A DNA stretch of 64,000 nt from Legionella antarctica (lineage in GTDB: Bacteria > Pseudomonadota > Gammaproteobacteria > Legionellales > Legionellaceae). A program made the translations under genes and the position numbers. This document shows positions 36,825-45,464 of this stretch, in pieces. The notes under the pieces are model-generated. The model saw nothing but the letters and a program-made list of their open reading frames with translations. It had not been told where the DNA came from and searched no databases. The first letter of the stretch is position 1, and every line of letters starts with the position of its first letter. Location: positions 248,001 through 312,000 of the forward strand of contig NZ_AP022839.1 in the NCBI RefSeq assembly GCF_011764505.1, written 5' to 3'.

Positions 36825-37349
36825 ATGCCCCAAATGTTTAAATCCAAGGATGATGCAGATTCGATTTTATATTTTAAAATGTACAGTACTTTTAGAAGTC
36901 AGACGACAAAAGACTGCATTGCATTTGTTTTAATGCCAAATGCGCAGCAAAGACACAGAGTATCCCTACAATCCATTCAATTTGATTTTAATAAGTTCGG
37001 TAAAATACTTATGATTAGTTTTACCTATATAGGCCATATATTCGATATTCAAAAAAAGGTTGAAGAAACAATGAAGGGTATCGCGCTATTGTTGCAAGAA
37101 GCTCCTGTTGTTTTTAATGAGAGCAATATACTTAAGTTGAGTTTAATAGACAGCATGGCAACATCGTCTTGTTTGGCAAAGACTATTGATTTTATAGAAA
37201 AAACTTATCATCTACACACAGACTTTGCTCAAGATATAAAGTCACAGCTGATAAGTCAGCAATATCTGGCGCATGAGTTTAATCGTCTGCGGGGGGAGGT
37301 TTCAGAGGAAGATACCAGCTCTGATCCCATACGTTGCCTTGTAATGTAG
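36825..37349 (+). CDS. Small protein ending in a CaaX prenylation box
   Basis: 174 residues, no signal peptide. The last four residues are CLVM, a textbook CaaX motif in which Met favours farnesylation. Bacteria lack protein prenyltransferases, but several Legionella effectors (AnkB, for example, ends in CLVC) are lipidated by the host after translocation. The rest is mixed alpha/beta with a long helical C-terminal third. AAGGAG lies about 6 bases before the ATG. A Dot/Icm effector targeted to host membranes is the best reading; the biochemical activity is unknown. Confidence 0.7.
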   Translation: MPQMFKSKDDADSILYFKMYSTFRSQTTKDCIAFVLMPNAQQRHRVSLQSIQFDFNKFGKILMISFTYIGHIFDIQKKVEETMKGIALLLQEAPVVFNESNILKLSLIDSMATSSCLAKTIDFIEKTYHLHTDFAQDIKSQLISQQYLAHEFNRLRGEVSEEDTSSDPIRCLVM

Positions 37350-37376
37350 GGCATGGAGACTTTCCTGCCGATTAAC

Positions 37377-37478
37377 CCTTTACTCGGGTTTAATAGTTTT
37401 GCACACATACCAGGCGGAAAAGACTATTTAGTTTCTGAAACCTTAGGTCATAAAGATATTTATTATTCTAAATTCTAG
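37377..37478 (+). pseudogene. Tyrosine-recombinase C-terminal fragment
   Basis: The 33-codon open stretch includes DYLVSETLGHKDIYY, matching the box II region (LVSELLGHKDI-type, with the catalytic His) of integrases. The HxxR box and the nucleophile Tyr context are missing. It runs straight into the palindrome copy. Confidence 0.45.
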
Positions 37479-37482
37479 AATA
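37464..37482. repeat. Operator-like inverted repeat, copy 3
   Basis: The same 19 bases as 18392-18410 and 27393-27411. The following sequence (AATAAAGGGTGAT) also resembles that after the 27 kb copy (AATAAGGGCGAT). Confidence 0.6.
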
Positions 37483-37708
37483 TGCAATAAAGGGTGATGT
37501 TTAGGACATAAAAACCCTAAAAATGGTAGTTTGACCAAGCTTTTAGGCTATCAAGAGGATGAAAGCTGATCACAAAAAATGGCTTTTAATTGTGTTCCGC
37601 CCAACCTAAATACCAGCAGTTAGACGGTTTTACTGCAGAATTACGTTGCAATGCTGGTAAGGACGAGATATTTCCTTATCTCGATGGACTATCAAAATCT
37701 GCACGTGC

Positions 37709-38767
37709 TTACTTTAATTCTACTTTAGAGTCGATGGAATTATAGAACTCTGGCCACAGTCTAACAAAAAGCTCTAAATTCTCATTGGGAATAAGATCCA
37801 TTTTCCCTATTGCTACATCAGGAGACATCGGATCTGAAACTACAGGCTCCATAAGCCCTGTTTTTTTTGCATCGATATATTCGGTTATTGCTTTTTTTGA
37901 AAAAGAAAAACCACTTGGAGAAATGACGGCCTCCTCAAAATTATCATGGGTGATTGCGTCCATTAATTCATCTTCGTCTATTTTCTTAAATATTTCTGAA
38001 TACTCAGTGGGGGATGTTTCTAGTGTGGGAATTGACCTAATAATACTTCTCAATACAAAATTATTGTAGTAATGAGCCCCCTCCTCTAAATCAATACCCA
38101 ACTCTTTATAGCGCGCAACTAATACATCACGTTCATACGTTTTGCCATCATCTTTTAAAACGACAGGATGCGTCATAAGAGGCAAAGCTCCTTGTAATCC
38201 GGCTGTTTCTATATCCTCTTTAGTCAATGGGCAAATCAAAATATTTACTAAATAATCAGGCAATGAAAAGTCTTTTCTTGCCTCTACATGGGGATTCTTC
38301 GCCCCAAGGTGGGTATTTTTCTGCACTAAAGGACTAATGTGATCAGCCATACTACAATTTTTAGTCTTAAGTATCTGTATTACAAGTCTCTCAATAAGAG
38401 CGACTTCATTCTCAGAAGTAATTTCTTGCCTTCCACCAGATTGTTTTACTATTTCATCAAATGCTGGAGATGCAAAAGCTTTACTATTGATCACCCAACC
38501 TTTGTTCACCGAATTCATATAACGAACCGGGTTTTGAATTAGCCATTGATCCAATGCGTGATCATAAACAATCGATTCAAAAGTAATGAGCCCAGCTACA
38601 CTGCTGTCTCTTAATAGCCATAATTTTTGTTTGTCAACAAGGTTTTGTTTACCAAGTGCCTCTACTTGTTCTACTTTGGCTAATAGTAAAGATCTAGCTT
38701 GTCTTTCGTTTGTATTCTTGTGAATATAAATTAAATTCTCTAGAGACTGATCAAACTTTTCTAACAT
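37709..38767 (-). CDS. Double U-box protein, candidate E3 ubiquitin ligase effector
   Basis: 352 residues. U-box 1 is at about 175-245 (ICPLTKEDI, then HPVVLKDDGKTYERDVLVARY). U-box 2 is at about 268-340 (AITHDNFEEAVISPSGFSFSKKAITEYI, then DPMSPDVAIGKMDLIPNENL). U-boxes recruit host E2 enzymes without zinc. LubX, with two U-boxes, and GobX are known Legionella examples; this one is different in sequence and has a 170-residue helical N-terminal region. U-box 2 lacks the usual first Cys-Pro. No signal peptide, and alone on its strand. Confidence 0.75.
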   Translation of the reverse strand: MLEKFDQSLENLIYIHKNTNERQARSLLLAKVEQVEALGKQNLVDKQKLWLLRDSSVAGLITFESIVYDHALDQWLIQNPVRYMNSVNKGWVINSKAFASPAFDEIVKQSGGRQEITSENEVALIERLVIQILKTKNCSMADHISPLVQKNTHLGAKNPHVEARKDFSLPDYLVNILICPLTKEDIETAGLQGALPLMTHPVVLKDDGKTYERDVLVARYKELGIDLEEGAHYYNNFVLRSIIRSIPTLETSPTEYSEIFKKIDEDELMDAITHDNFEEAVISPSGFSFSKKAITEYIDAKKTGLMEPVVSDPMSPDVAIGKMDLIPNENLELFVRLWPEFYNSIDSKVELK

Positions 38768-38960
38768 TTATTGTTTCTCCGCGCTAAATTTCAGGAATCA
38801 GGTCTTGCTTTTGTCTTAGAGACTAGAACAACTGTTTTGAAAGACAAAATAAGTTAACACTGCTGGATTGTTCATTTTATCAGCAGTTCCTTATGAAATT
38901 ATTAAGGCTTAGGGATGGATAGAAATGTTAGCACAGGCTTATACAAATATCGTAGGGGTA

Positions 38961-38978
38961 GAAGGGGCTTATGCCCCT
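38961..38978 (-). terminator. Hairpin downstream of the Ser-His repeat gene
   Basis: AAGGGGC and GCCCCTT pair perfectly around TTAT, 34 bases after the end of the leftward gene. No strong T run on the minus strand, so efficiency is uncertain. Confidence 0.5.
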
Positions 38979-39011
38979 TTGTTGACCCGATATAAATTTG
39001 CTGAGTTATCA

Positions 39012-41297
39012 CTATCTTTGTTGCGGGTAGTACCCATTTTGAGGTCCTCTTTTTAGTTGAGAGACGCTCTTGCTGTGAGAACCTCTCTTTAAGTGGGAAG
39101 CTGCCTTATTGTGGGAACCTACCTTTAAGTGCGAAGCTGCCTTATTGTGGGAGCCCACCTTTAGGTGCGAAGCTGCCTTATTGTGGGAGCCCACCTTTAG
39201 GTGCGAAGCTGCCTTGTTGTGGGAGCCCACCTTTAGGTGCGAAGCTGCCTTGTTGTGGGAGCCCACCTTTAGGTGCGAAGCTCTTTTGTCATGCGATCCA
39301 GTTTTCAGATGCGATGCTCTTTTGTCATGGGATCCGACTTTCAGATGTGATGCTCTTTTGTCATGGGATCCAATTTTCAGATGCGACGCTTTTTTGTCAT
39401 GGGATCCGACTTTCAGATGCGATGCTCTTTTGTCATGGGATCCGACTTTCAGATGCGATGCCTTTTTGTCATGGGATCCGACTTTCAGGTGTGAGGCCCT
39501 CTTGTCATGGGATCCAAATTTCAGGTGTGAAGCCCTCTTGTCATGTGATCCAAATTTCGAATGAGAAGCACTTTTCAGATGAGAGCTATATTTACGATGT
39601 GAGTAATTTCTGTTATGAGACCAGAGCCTGTAGTGTGAGTCGAGGCGATGATGTGATCCATAACGATGATGAGACAGTAGGACCTCGTGAGATGAGGACC
39701 TGTAATGAGAAAGAGCACGATCATGAAATGGGGTTGATAGCGACTTATTATGCCCTGAAGGTATGTTATTGACGATAGGAGTCACAATATGCACTGGCGA
39801 AATGTATTTGACAATTTCCACGTCCCCAATTTTAGTGGCATCATTTTTTTGGGCCTCAGTATGGAGCTGAGTACCATTAGCCCCTGCATTGAGATCGGTA
39901 TCAATCATATAGGTTTCACTGACATAAACAGGTTCTTTGGTATTTAATGGAATATAAGCGCCTTTTTTCATTCCCTGCAGACCATGTACTTCATCGGTGT
40001 CTGTATAATTTTGTGTTTGAGGATCGTAGCAAGGACCTGTTTCAGAGCACAGCGCATCTCCTGAAAACCAGACAAACTGGTTCTCATCCTGATCGTTCAC
40101 TCCAAAGTCAGTGCCACCAGCAGCGTTAGTGTATTCATTGTTGGCTTTTGAAATGTTGCCGATATCATAACGTCCTTGCAACTCCCAATGATTTTTGCCA
40201 TTTAATTTATAAAGGAATGCGCGCGCATCAAAGGGTTGGGAAAAGGGCTCATCAACTTCAAGACCTAAATTACGTAATTGACCATTCTCAACAACGATCA
40301 TCTCGTTCTTATTGGAGAATGCAATATCCGATACGTAAAGTTCATTAGTACCAGTATGACTGGGAAGTACCAACTCATGTCGTACGTCCCTGGTATCAAA
40401 GGTACCATCTTTATTAATAGCAATGGACCAGATACTGCTTTGTTTATCTTCTTTGTTTACCATTGCAGAATAGTAGAGACGTTGGTTGCCATTTTTATCC
40501 GCGTGTACTCCCAAACCCCACACCCTTCTTCTTGGATCTGCCAGATTCCAGCACTCGGGTGAGGTATCAAATTGCTGCGGACACTGATTGATGTTTGCTT
40601 TGGAGGTGGGGTCAAAAGAAATAGCGGTCAATGGAGGAGCCTTGTCACCGGTAATACCTACGTAGCTGCTACGACCATCCTTACCGTGATCAAATAGTTC
40701 CAGCTCTTTACCTGTCTTTGCATCAATACGGTGAATCATACCGGTTTCCAGATCTGAGACATAAAGTTGTTTATGCTGCTTGTCATAAGTGATGTTACCC
40801 AGGGCTGCACCCGTATTTTTGCGGCCGTTTAGGGTAACCTCTGCAAAGATTTCAGGCTGATAATCGTTTGCTGCCTGCAGACGATAGATAGTTCCCGGAC
40901 CACCATTAATACCCCACATACCAGGCATCCATCCAAGATTGTCTTTAGTTCGATGTAAGCCAAATTTTGATGTTGCAGTAACGTACACGACCGCAGGTTT
41001 GCTGTAGTCAATAGCGATACCAAAAATCTGTCCGGCATTTTTTGCCTTGATAGGCAAGCGTTGTGGTTCATCGATCCAATGTTGTCCTTGAGGAGGGGGC
41101 TTTGGAGCGCTGACATTGATGATACTGCCAACAGTGCCATCTACATTGATCACGGCCCTATTTTTGTTATCGTCCGGGATGGTTCCAGAAAAACGTGTCA
41201 CGTAGGCCTCCCCATGTTGGAGAGGCTCTGCAGCATAGGTGCTAAAAGAAGCAATTATAATGAGAATTGGTGCACATACCCTAAGAAATTTATTCAT
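39012..41297 (-). CDS. Secreted beta-propeller-like protein with Ser-His hexapeptide tail
   Basis: 761 residues. An N-terminal signal peptide (hydrophobic core ILIIIASFSTYA, cleavage after AxA near 23) precedes about 500 residues with YVSDLETGMIHRIDAKTGKELE, LYVSDIAFSNKNEMIVVENG and similar strands, suggesting a beta-propeller. Two CxxxxxC-type pairs (NQCPQQFDTSPEC, CSETGPCYD) could form disulphides. From about 530 the chain is about 36 copies of SHxKxx, strongly basic and His-rich. AAGGAAG lies 7 bases before the ATG. The next gene upstream is also secreted and on the same strand, 12 bases away. Function unknown; surface or matrix, metal or polyanion binding are possibilities. Confidence 0.8.
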   Translation of the reverse strand: MNKFLRVCAPILIIIASFSTYAAEPLQHGEAYVTRFSGTIPDDNKNRAVINVDGTVGSIINVSAPKPPPQGQHWIDEPQRLPIKAKNAGQIFGIAIDYSKPAVVYVTATSKFGLHRTKDNLGWMPGMWGINGGPGTIYRLQAANDYQPEIFAEVTLNGRKNTGAALGNITYDKQHKQLYVSDLETGMIHRIDAKTGKELELFDHGKDGRSSYVGITGDKAPPLTAISFDPTSKANINQCPQQFDTSPECWNLADPRRRVWGLGVHADKNGNQRLYYSAMVNKEDKQSSIWSIAINKDGTFDTRDVRHELVLPSHTGTNELYVSDIAFSNKNEMIVVENGQLRNLGLEVDEPFSQPFDARAFLYKLNGKNHWELQGRYDIGNISKANNEYTNAAGGTDFGVNDQDENQFVWFSGDALCSETGPCYDPQTQNYTDTDEVHGLQGMKKGAYIPLNTKEPVYVSETYMIDTDLNAGANGTQLHTEAQKNDATKIGDVEIVKYISPVHIVTPIVNNIPSGHNKSLSTPFHDRALSHYRSSSHEVLLSHHRYGSHHRLDSHYRLWSHNRNYSHRKYSSHLKSASHSKFGSHDKRASHLKFGSHDKRASHLKVGSHDKKASHLKVGSHDKRASHLKVGSHDKKASHLKIGSHDKRASHLKVGSHDKRASHLKTGSHDKRASHLKVGSHNKAASHLKVGSHNKAASHLKVGSHNKAASHLKVGSHNKAASHLKVGSHNKAASHLKRGSHSKSVSQLKRGPQNGYYPQQR
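39063..39710 (-). repeat. Coding tandem repeat, 36-base unit (2 x SHxKxx)
   Basis: At least 13 near-identical 36-base units encode SHDKRASHLKVG or SHNKAASHLKVG variants, preceded by about nine more degenerate 18-base half-units (SHYRSS, SHHRYG, SHHRLD and others). The gradient from degenerate to near-identical copies toward the C-terminus indicates recent expansion at that end. Confidence 0.9.
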
Positions 41298-41309
41298 GAT
41301 TACACTTCC

Positions 41310-42341
41310 TTAGCTATTATTTTCTTCGCTTCCCTGCTTGTCAAAACAGGTGTAATAGGCATCGATATTATCTCCTGCCTTATTGGTGCATTCTGAAAAA
41401 ATTGAAAGGTCCTGCTCATAGGTATAATGAATGTATGGGGTTATCAGTACTCGCGAAGCGCCATGATCGGTATTACCAAAGCGATCGATTTTACCTTTAA
41501 GTTCAGGGCTTTGATCAATGAATGCATTTTTTAAAACATCGCCTTTGATAAAGTTATCGGGCAATTGATCGAAGGGTCCGTCATAATAATTATTTACCAT
41601 AGAGTTACCACTATAAACTCCGATGAGGATGAAGCGGTTTTTATAGTTATCTTTATAGAAGGAAAATCCGGTACGAGTGCCAATGATGATGTCTTTGTTC
41701 GTTTTGGAAGGGGTGAATGTCTCAGGAACATTTTCCCGGTCATTTAGTATATAGTGGAATTTTTTTATCTTCTGGTTGTAAACCAGATAAAGTTGGATGC
41801 CTGACTCATCATATACCGGACCAATAAATTGCTCATCTTCGCGAATTTTGCTAATTGGCGGTAGAACATTACTAAGATCATGGAGTTTAAAAATCACTGA
41901 TTTGTTTCGGTAACTTAATGAGTATTTTAAAGGGGCAATTTTTTTTAAAACTACGCCATCTGTTTTTTCAAATTTTTTATAATGATTGATGACTTCTTCA
42001 TTCCATCGATTAAAAGTAGAGAAACAGGCAAAATGCACTATACCTTTATCCCGATCCAGTGCATCCAAGCGTATATTGCCCGACAACTCGATGCCATTGT
42101 GATGAAATGAGTAATAATAATAGTTTTCGGTTGGGTAAACTGTAACTTCTTCCGGTAATTGCTCAAATACAAAACTGAATATTGATTCTGTAGAATTAAC
42201 ATCAATCGGTTGATCAGTTTTTAACATTTCAATATAATTTTGGTTGGTCATCAGGGTAGGTGATTGGCCCGCGTTTGCAATGAGTGGTTTGAGTATAAGT
42301 ACGAAGGATAACGCTAAAATAGAGATAGTTTTAGCTAACAT
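41310..42341 (-). CDS. Secreted hypothetical protein upstream of Ser-His repeat gene
   Basis: I chose the ATG at 42341 (AAGGGA 6 bases upstream) over a non-ATG start 15 bases earlier. About 343 residues. The signal peptide is MLAKTISILALSFVLILKPLIANAG with cleavage after ANA. The mature part is strand-rich with many Tyr/Asn pairs (YPTENYYYYSFHHNGIELSGNIRL) and two Cys in the last 30 residues. No family recognised. It is 12 bases from the propeller/repeat gene on the same strand, so the two probably form one exported unit. Confidence 0.7.
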   Translation of the reverse strand: MLAKTISILALSFVLILKPLIANAGQSPTLMTNQNYIEMLKTDQPIDVNSTESIFSFVFEQLPEEVTVYPTENYYYYSFHHNGIELSGNIRLDALDRDKGIVHFACFSTFNRWNEEVINHYKKFEKTDGVVLKKIAPLKYSLSYRNKSVIFKLHDLSNVLPPISKIREDEQFIGPVYDESGIQLYLVYNQKIKKFHYILNDRENVPETFTPSKTNKDIIIGTRTGFSFYKDNYKNRFILIGVYSGNSMVNNYYDGPFDQLPDNFIKGDVLKNAFIDQSPELKGKIDRFGNTDHGASRVLITPYIHYTYEQDLSIFSECTNKAGDNIDAYYTCFDKQGSEENNS

Positions 42342-42511
42342 GTCATTCCCTTGCAATTGTTATTCCTTCTTTTGAGTATAGAACAGAGTGTGCAAAACTC
42401 AATACATTGGATTTTATTTTGACCAATGGCGGCCGCGAAATACAATTACCAATTGAGGTGATGCTCAAAAGTACTCTTGTGGAAGAAATGGGCACAGCAT
42501 AAACCTATATT

Positions 42512-42883
42512 ATGAGTATGAAAATGATTTCAATGTTTGCAATCCCTAATTGTGATACGGTAAAAAAAGCTCGCAACTTTTTAGAGAAAAATAAAATTGA
42601 TTACCAGTTTATCGACTTTAAAAAATCGCCACCAACAACAGCACAAATAAAAGAATGGAGTGAGTACGCGGGTGAACTTCCGATCAACAAAAAAGGAATG
42701 ACCTACCGAAAATACAAAGACCATTACGAAAATTTGACTCTATCCGAAAAAGTTGATTTTATTATTGCAAACACGTCACTTATCAAAAGGCCTGTTTTAG
42801 TTGAAAATGGCAAAGCAATCGCCTTAGGTTTTAATGAAGAACGATACAACGAACTCCTGGAAGGCATGGATAGTAATTCTTAA
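42512..42883 (+). CDS. ArsC/Spx-family reductase-like protein (YffB type)
   Basis: 123 residues with a thioredoxin-like fold of the ArsC family: MFAIPNCDTVKKARNFLEKNKIDYQFIDFKKSPP at the N-terminus and LIKRPVLVENGKAIALGFNEERYNELL at the C-terminus. A single active-site Cys is in NCDTVKKA. This matches YffB, whose physiological role is unclear; it is not a dedicated arsenate reductase. ATG codons also occur two and four codons in; 42512 is the first. Confidence 0.85.
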   Translation: MSMKMISMFAIPNCDTVKKARNFLEKNKIDYQFIDFKKSPPTTAQIKEWSEYAGELPINKKGMTYRKYKDHYENLTLSEKVDFIIANTSLIKRPVLVENGKAIALGFNEERYNELLEGMDSNS

Positions 42884-43046
42884 TAGATGTGTCTTTGTCC
42901 TGAATCTCATTGACACATTCGGTCCAACAATCAAATGGTTTTTTGAAACACAACTCCCTTCTGGGTTTCTAGTGCTTTAAATTAGGGGACATTTTGGGTT
43001 TGGGCAACCATTTTTCAGTACATTATTACTGGATGAATTTCTCAAA

Positions 43047-43253
43047 TTACTTAGGTTCAATCAAATAAATCACCCCATTAAAATCATCGGATAGATACAA
43101 TTCACCATCGATGCCCTCTAATGACCAATCAAATCCAACCGAGTTACGTAGTCCTTTGGCATAAATCGTTAAATGATTATCTCCTGGTTTAAACCGCGAT
43201 ATAGAGGCTCTTAAAGAATTTCCTTCAATGCAGGACATTGCAAGAAGAGCCAA
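43047..43253 (-). pseudogene. Remnant of a sorbosone/aldose-sugar dehydrogenase
   Basis: A 68-codon frame carries two recognisable pieces of PQQ-dependent sugar dehydrogenases joined with the middle missing: LTIYAKGLRNSVGFDW (propeller, normally about 200 residues from the end) and GELYLSDDFNGVIYLI (the final strand). Full proteins are 350-450 residues. The rest has been deleted. Confidence 0.65.
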
Positions 43254-43290
43254 TAGATACGTTTAAGTGTCCCTGGCTACTCCTGTTATC

Positions 43291-44118
43291 TTACATAGGC
43301 CCGGGCGACATAGTAGGATTCATCGGATTTGAGAAATCAGCCAGTAACTTTAAAATTAATACAATAGAAGCGATACTGACACTTACAACAGCAAGTGAGT
43401 AATGTGGAAACAGACCATGCATATTGCATAAATCATCATATATGCTGCTCATGGTTTCATAGACCGTTTTTCCTTGTTCAAGAATCTCTTCATATTCACT
43501 ATCCTCTAGTGCTATTGTATCCACTTGCTTCATCATGTCGTGGTAAACAGTGAGTGGTGAGTATCGTTTTGCAGATAAGGATGGTGCTGCGGAGGAAAAA
43601 TCATATTGACAGGTTGCTATTTGATAGTCAGTTAATTGATTGCTTGGCTCAATATATTTAGAGCGAATAATAGTTCCGCCATGCATAAAACCGGCAACGT
43701 GAAGTAAAAAATGCGCGAGCAAAGTTTTAGGAGTCAATTCTTCTATTTTCTTAAGATAACTTTTAGTTGTTTGGGCTATTTGGTGATCATTAATTTTGTC
43801 AGTATTCACACCTAATTGGTGTAAATCACTTTGGATTCCTGGAGTACGCCACAAGTGTTGAAGATAAGATAAAGCAAAAAATGGATTAATTTCTGATTTC
43901 CCTTTAAGAGACAAGGTTTGCAATTGTGTTTCTATGCCTTTAATAATCAAAAAGTGTTGGATTAATCGAGAGACATATAAGTCTTTAGGAATTTTTGTAT
44001 TTTTAAAAAGATATTGTGTTTTAAATCGATGATGCTCCGCTTTTTTATGTTCGGCAGTAAGTGGGCCTGGCCGTCCCTCTTTGTACGTGGCAGTTAATAA
44101 GGCTTTGCTATAAAACAT
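43291..44118 (-). CDS. Heme-oxygenase-like protein with C-terminal membrane anchor
   Basis: I chose the ATG at 44118 because GGAGAGG lies about 6 bases upstream; about 275 residues. LTAEHKKAEHHRFKTQYLFKNTKIPKDLYVSRLIQHFLIIKGIETQL fits the first two helices of heme oxygenase (His29/30 as possible proximal ligand), and LLAHFLLHVAGFMHGGTIIRSKYI fits the distal helix, although the classical GDxSGGQ is altered to GFMHGGT. A hydrophobic segment (SLAVVSVSIASIVLILKLLADF) near the end gives a tail anchor as in eukaryotic HO-1. Enzymatic activity is uncertain. It could be a host-targeted effector. Confidence 0.6.
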   Translation of the reverse strand: MFYSKALLTATYKEGRPGPLTAEHKKAEHHRFKTQYLFKNTKIPKDLYVSRLIQHFLIIKGIETQLQTLSLKGKSEINPFFALSYLQHLWRTPGIQSDLHQLGVNTDKINDHQIAQTTKSYLKKIEELTPKTLLAHFLLHVAGFMHGGTIIRSKYIEPSNQLTDYQIATCQYDFSSAAPSLSAKRYSPLTVYHDMMKQVDTIALEDSEYEEILEQGKTVYETMSSIYDDLCNMHGLFPHYSLAVVSVSIASIVLILKLLADFSNPMNPTMSPGPM

Positions 44119-44402
44119 GAAGTACCTCTCCTTGATATAGAGACGCGCACTATGCCAAGGCATAGCTGCATCATACATGAGCTAATATGACAATGATGAG
44201 ACTAATACTCGGCTTCATTAATTACTTCGGATTATATAATATCAAAAGAGTGGGGGCTACCGACAACCCAGAGAGATTAAATTCGGGTAACATTCTGAGA
44301 ATAAAATTAATTTTAAGAAAAAGCACGGTAAGAACAGCAGCATTTTGGGATGCAGTATCAAAACGCCCCACCTGCGTTGTGGCAGAATCTTTGCGCTCAT
44401 GA

Positions 44403-45092
44403 TCATAGACTCCAATCGATGGGTTCACGACCATTTGCTTTTAAAAAAGAGTTTGCCTTTGAAAAATGGCGGCAACCATAAAAGCCTTGATGAACCGAAA
44501 ATGGAGAGGGATGAGCTGCAGTTAATACCAGATGTTTTTTCTCACGAATCAAAATACTTTTATTTTTTGCATGAGCCCCCCACAATAAAAATACTAAAGA
44601 GTGCGAGCAATGATTTAATTTTCGAATGACATTGTCGGTAAAAATGGTCCAGCCTATTTTGGCATGAGACTGTGGCTTGTTCTGTTCGACACTCAACGAT
44701 GTATTCAGCAGCAAAACTCCTTGAGCAGCCCATTTTTTTAAACAACCGTGATTGGGAATTGGCATATTTAAATCATTTTTTAATTCCTGGAAAATATTTT
44801 TTAAAGAAGGGGGCGGCTTAACGCCCGGGTTCACTGAAAAAGAAAGGCCATGAGCCTGACCTGGGCCATGGTAGGGATCTTGCCCTAAAATCACCACTTT
44901 AACTTGCTCATAAGCAGTTTCTTTAAAAGCATTAAACAGGTCATTTTTTTCGGGGTAAATGACTTTACCTGCTTGTTGTTCCTGAGTGAGGAATTGTAAA
45001 ATAGATTGGAAGTAAGGCTGTTTCTTTTCATCGCCTATTATATCCCTCCAGGTAGTAACAGAATCTGGCATATTCATCTCGTAATTTATCAT
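44403..45092 (-). CDS. ung: Uracil-DNA glycosylase, family 1
   Basis: Removes uracil from DNA at the start of base-excision repair. The start at 45092 ([15 protein letters not shown]) gives 229 residues, typical of the family. Motifs: [18 protein letters not shown] (catalytic Asp, Tyr), LLLNTSLSV, and the leucine-loop [13 protein letters not shown] with the catalytic His. All are intact. Probably monocistronic. Confidence 0.97.
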   Translation of the reverse strand: MINYEMNMPDSVTTWRDIIGDEKKQPYFQSILQFLTQEQQAGKVIYPEKNDLFNAFKETAYEQVKVVILGQDPYHGPGQAHGLSFSVNPGVKPPPSLKNIFQELKNDLNMPIPNHGCLKKWAAQGVLLLNTSLSVEQNKPQSHAKIGWTIFTDNVIRKLNHCSHSLVFLLWGAHAKNKSILIREKKHLVLTAAHPSPFSVHQGFYGCRHFSKANSFLKANGREPIDWSL

Positions 45093-45464
45093 GGGCAAAA
45101 TCGTAGCACGGATAGGCAATGAAATAAATTAGCCCGACATGCTGATTGGCTTTGCAGAGTCATTATTAGCAATTTATTAATTTGTTTTTGCAATGTCGGA
45201 GTTGCATATTTACTAAATCTTTTATAATTGCTGTACTCATTAATTTGCCTGAAAAATTTTAAAAAAACGCTCTGGTTATAGTTTCTAAAGTTCAGCTTAA
45301 AAGATAAATTTATCGAGCAATTTACTGCAAAATTTAGGACAATCAATTAACAATGATATTGAGATATGTTTAATAAACAAGGGAAGGCAAGCAATAGGCC
45401 TGAATAAGTAGCGGCAAGCCTACTGCGCTAAGAGAATAACTATAATAAACGGACTAAATATTTT
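45093..45464. other. Gene-free stretch between ung and beta-lactamase-like gene
   Basis: Divergent promoters for the two flanking genes must lie here. I see no RNA gene, and the open frames present have no protein-like composition. Confidence 0.6.

Larger units (their letters stand above)
37350..37708. other. Remnant-rich stretch between CaaX and U-box genes
   Basis: It holds a tyrosine-recombinase fragment (37377-37478), a copy of the operator-like palindrome, and then a GGGTGATG stretch resembling the leader of the wHTH gene at 27420-27432 but with no gene after it. It is consistent with a decayed mobile element. Confidence 0.5.

Noticed and set aside
37624-37746. Plus-strand 40-codon frame (DGFTAELRCNAGKDEIF...) overlapping the U-box gene end
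   Set aside because: It has no start and overlaps a well-supported gene on the other strand; may be a gene tail, but the evidence is too thin.
39063-39710. Regular 36-base repeats resembling a CRISPR array
   Set aside because: Units are contiguous, with no unique spacers, and keep one reading frame of a secreted protein; no cas genes nearby.
39109-39772. Long plus-strand frames through the repeat region
   Set aside because: They are antisense images of the SHxKxx repeats, with the same periodicity and no ribosome site.
44187-44402. Short frames on both strands between the heme-oxygenase-like gene and ung
   Set aside because: They mirror each other, lack ribosome sites and have no protein-like features.
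45089-45346. 85-codon frame before ung
   Set aside because: Low-complexity AT-rich translation, overlaps the ung promoter region and lacks a ribosome site.
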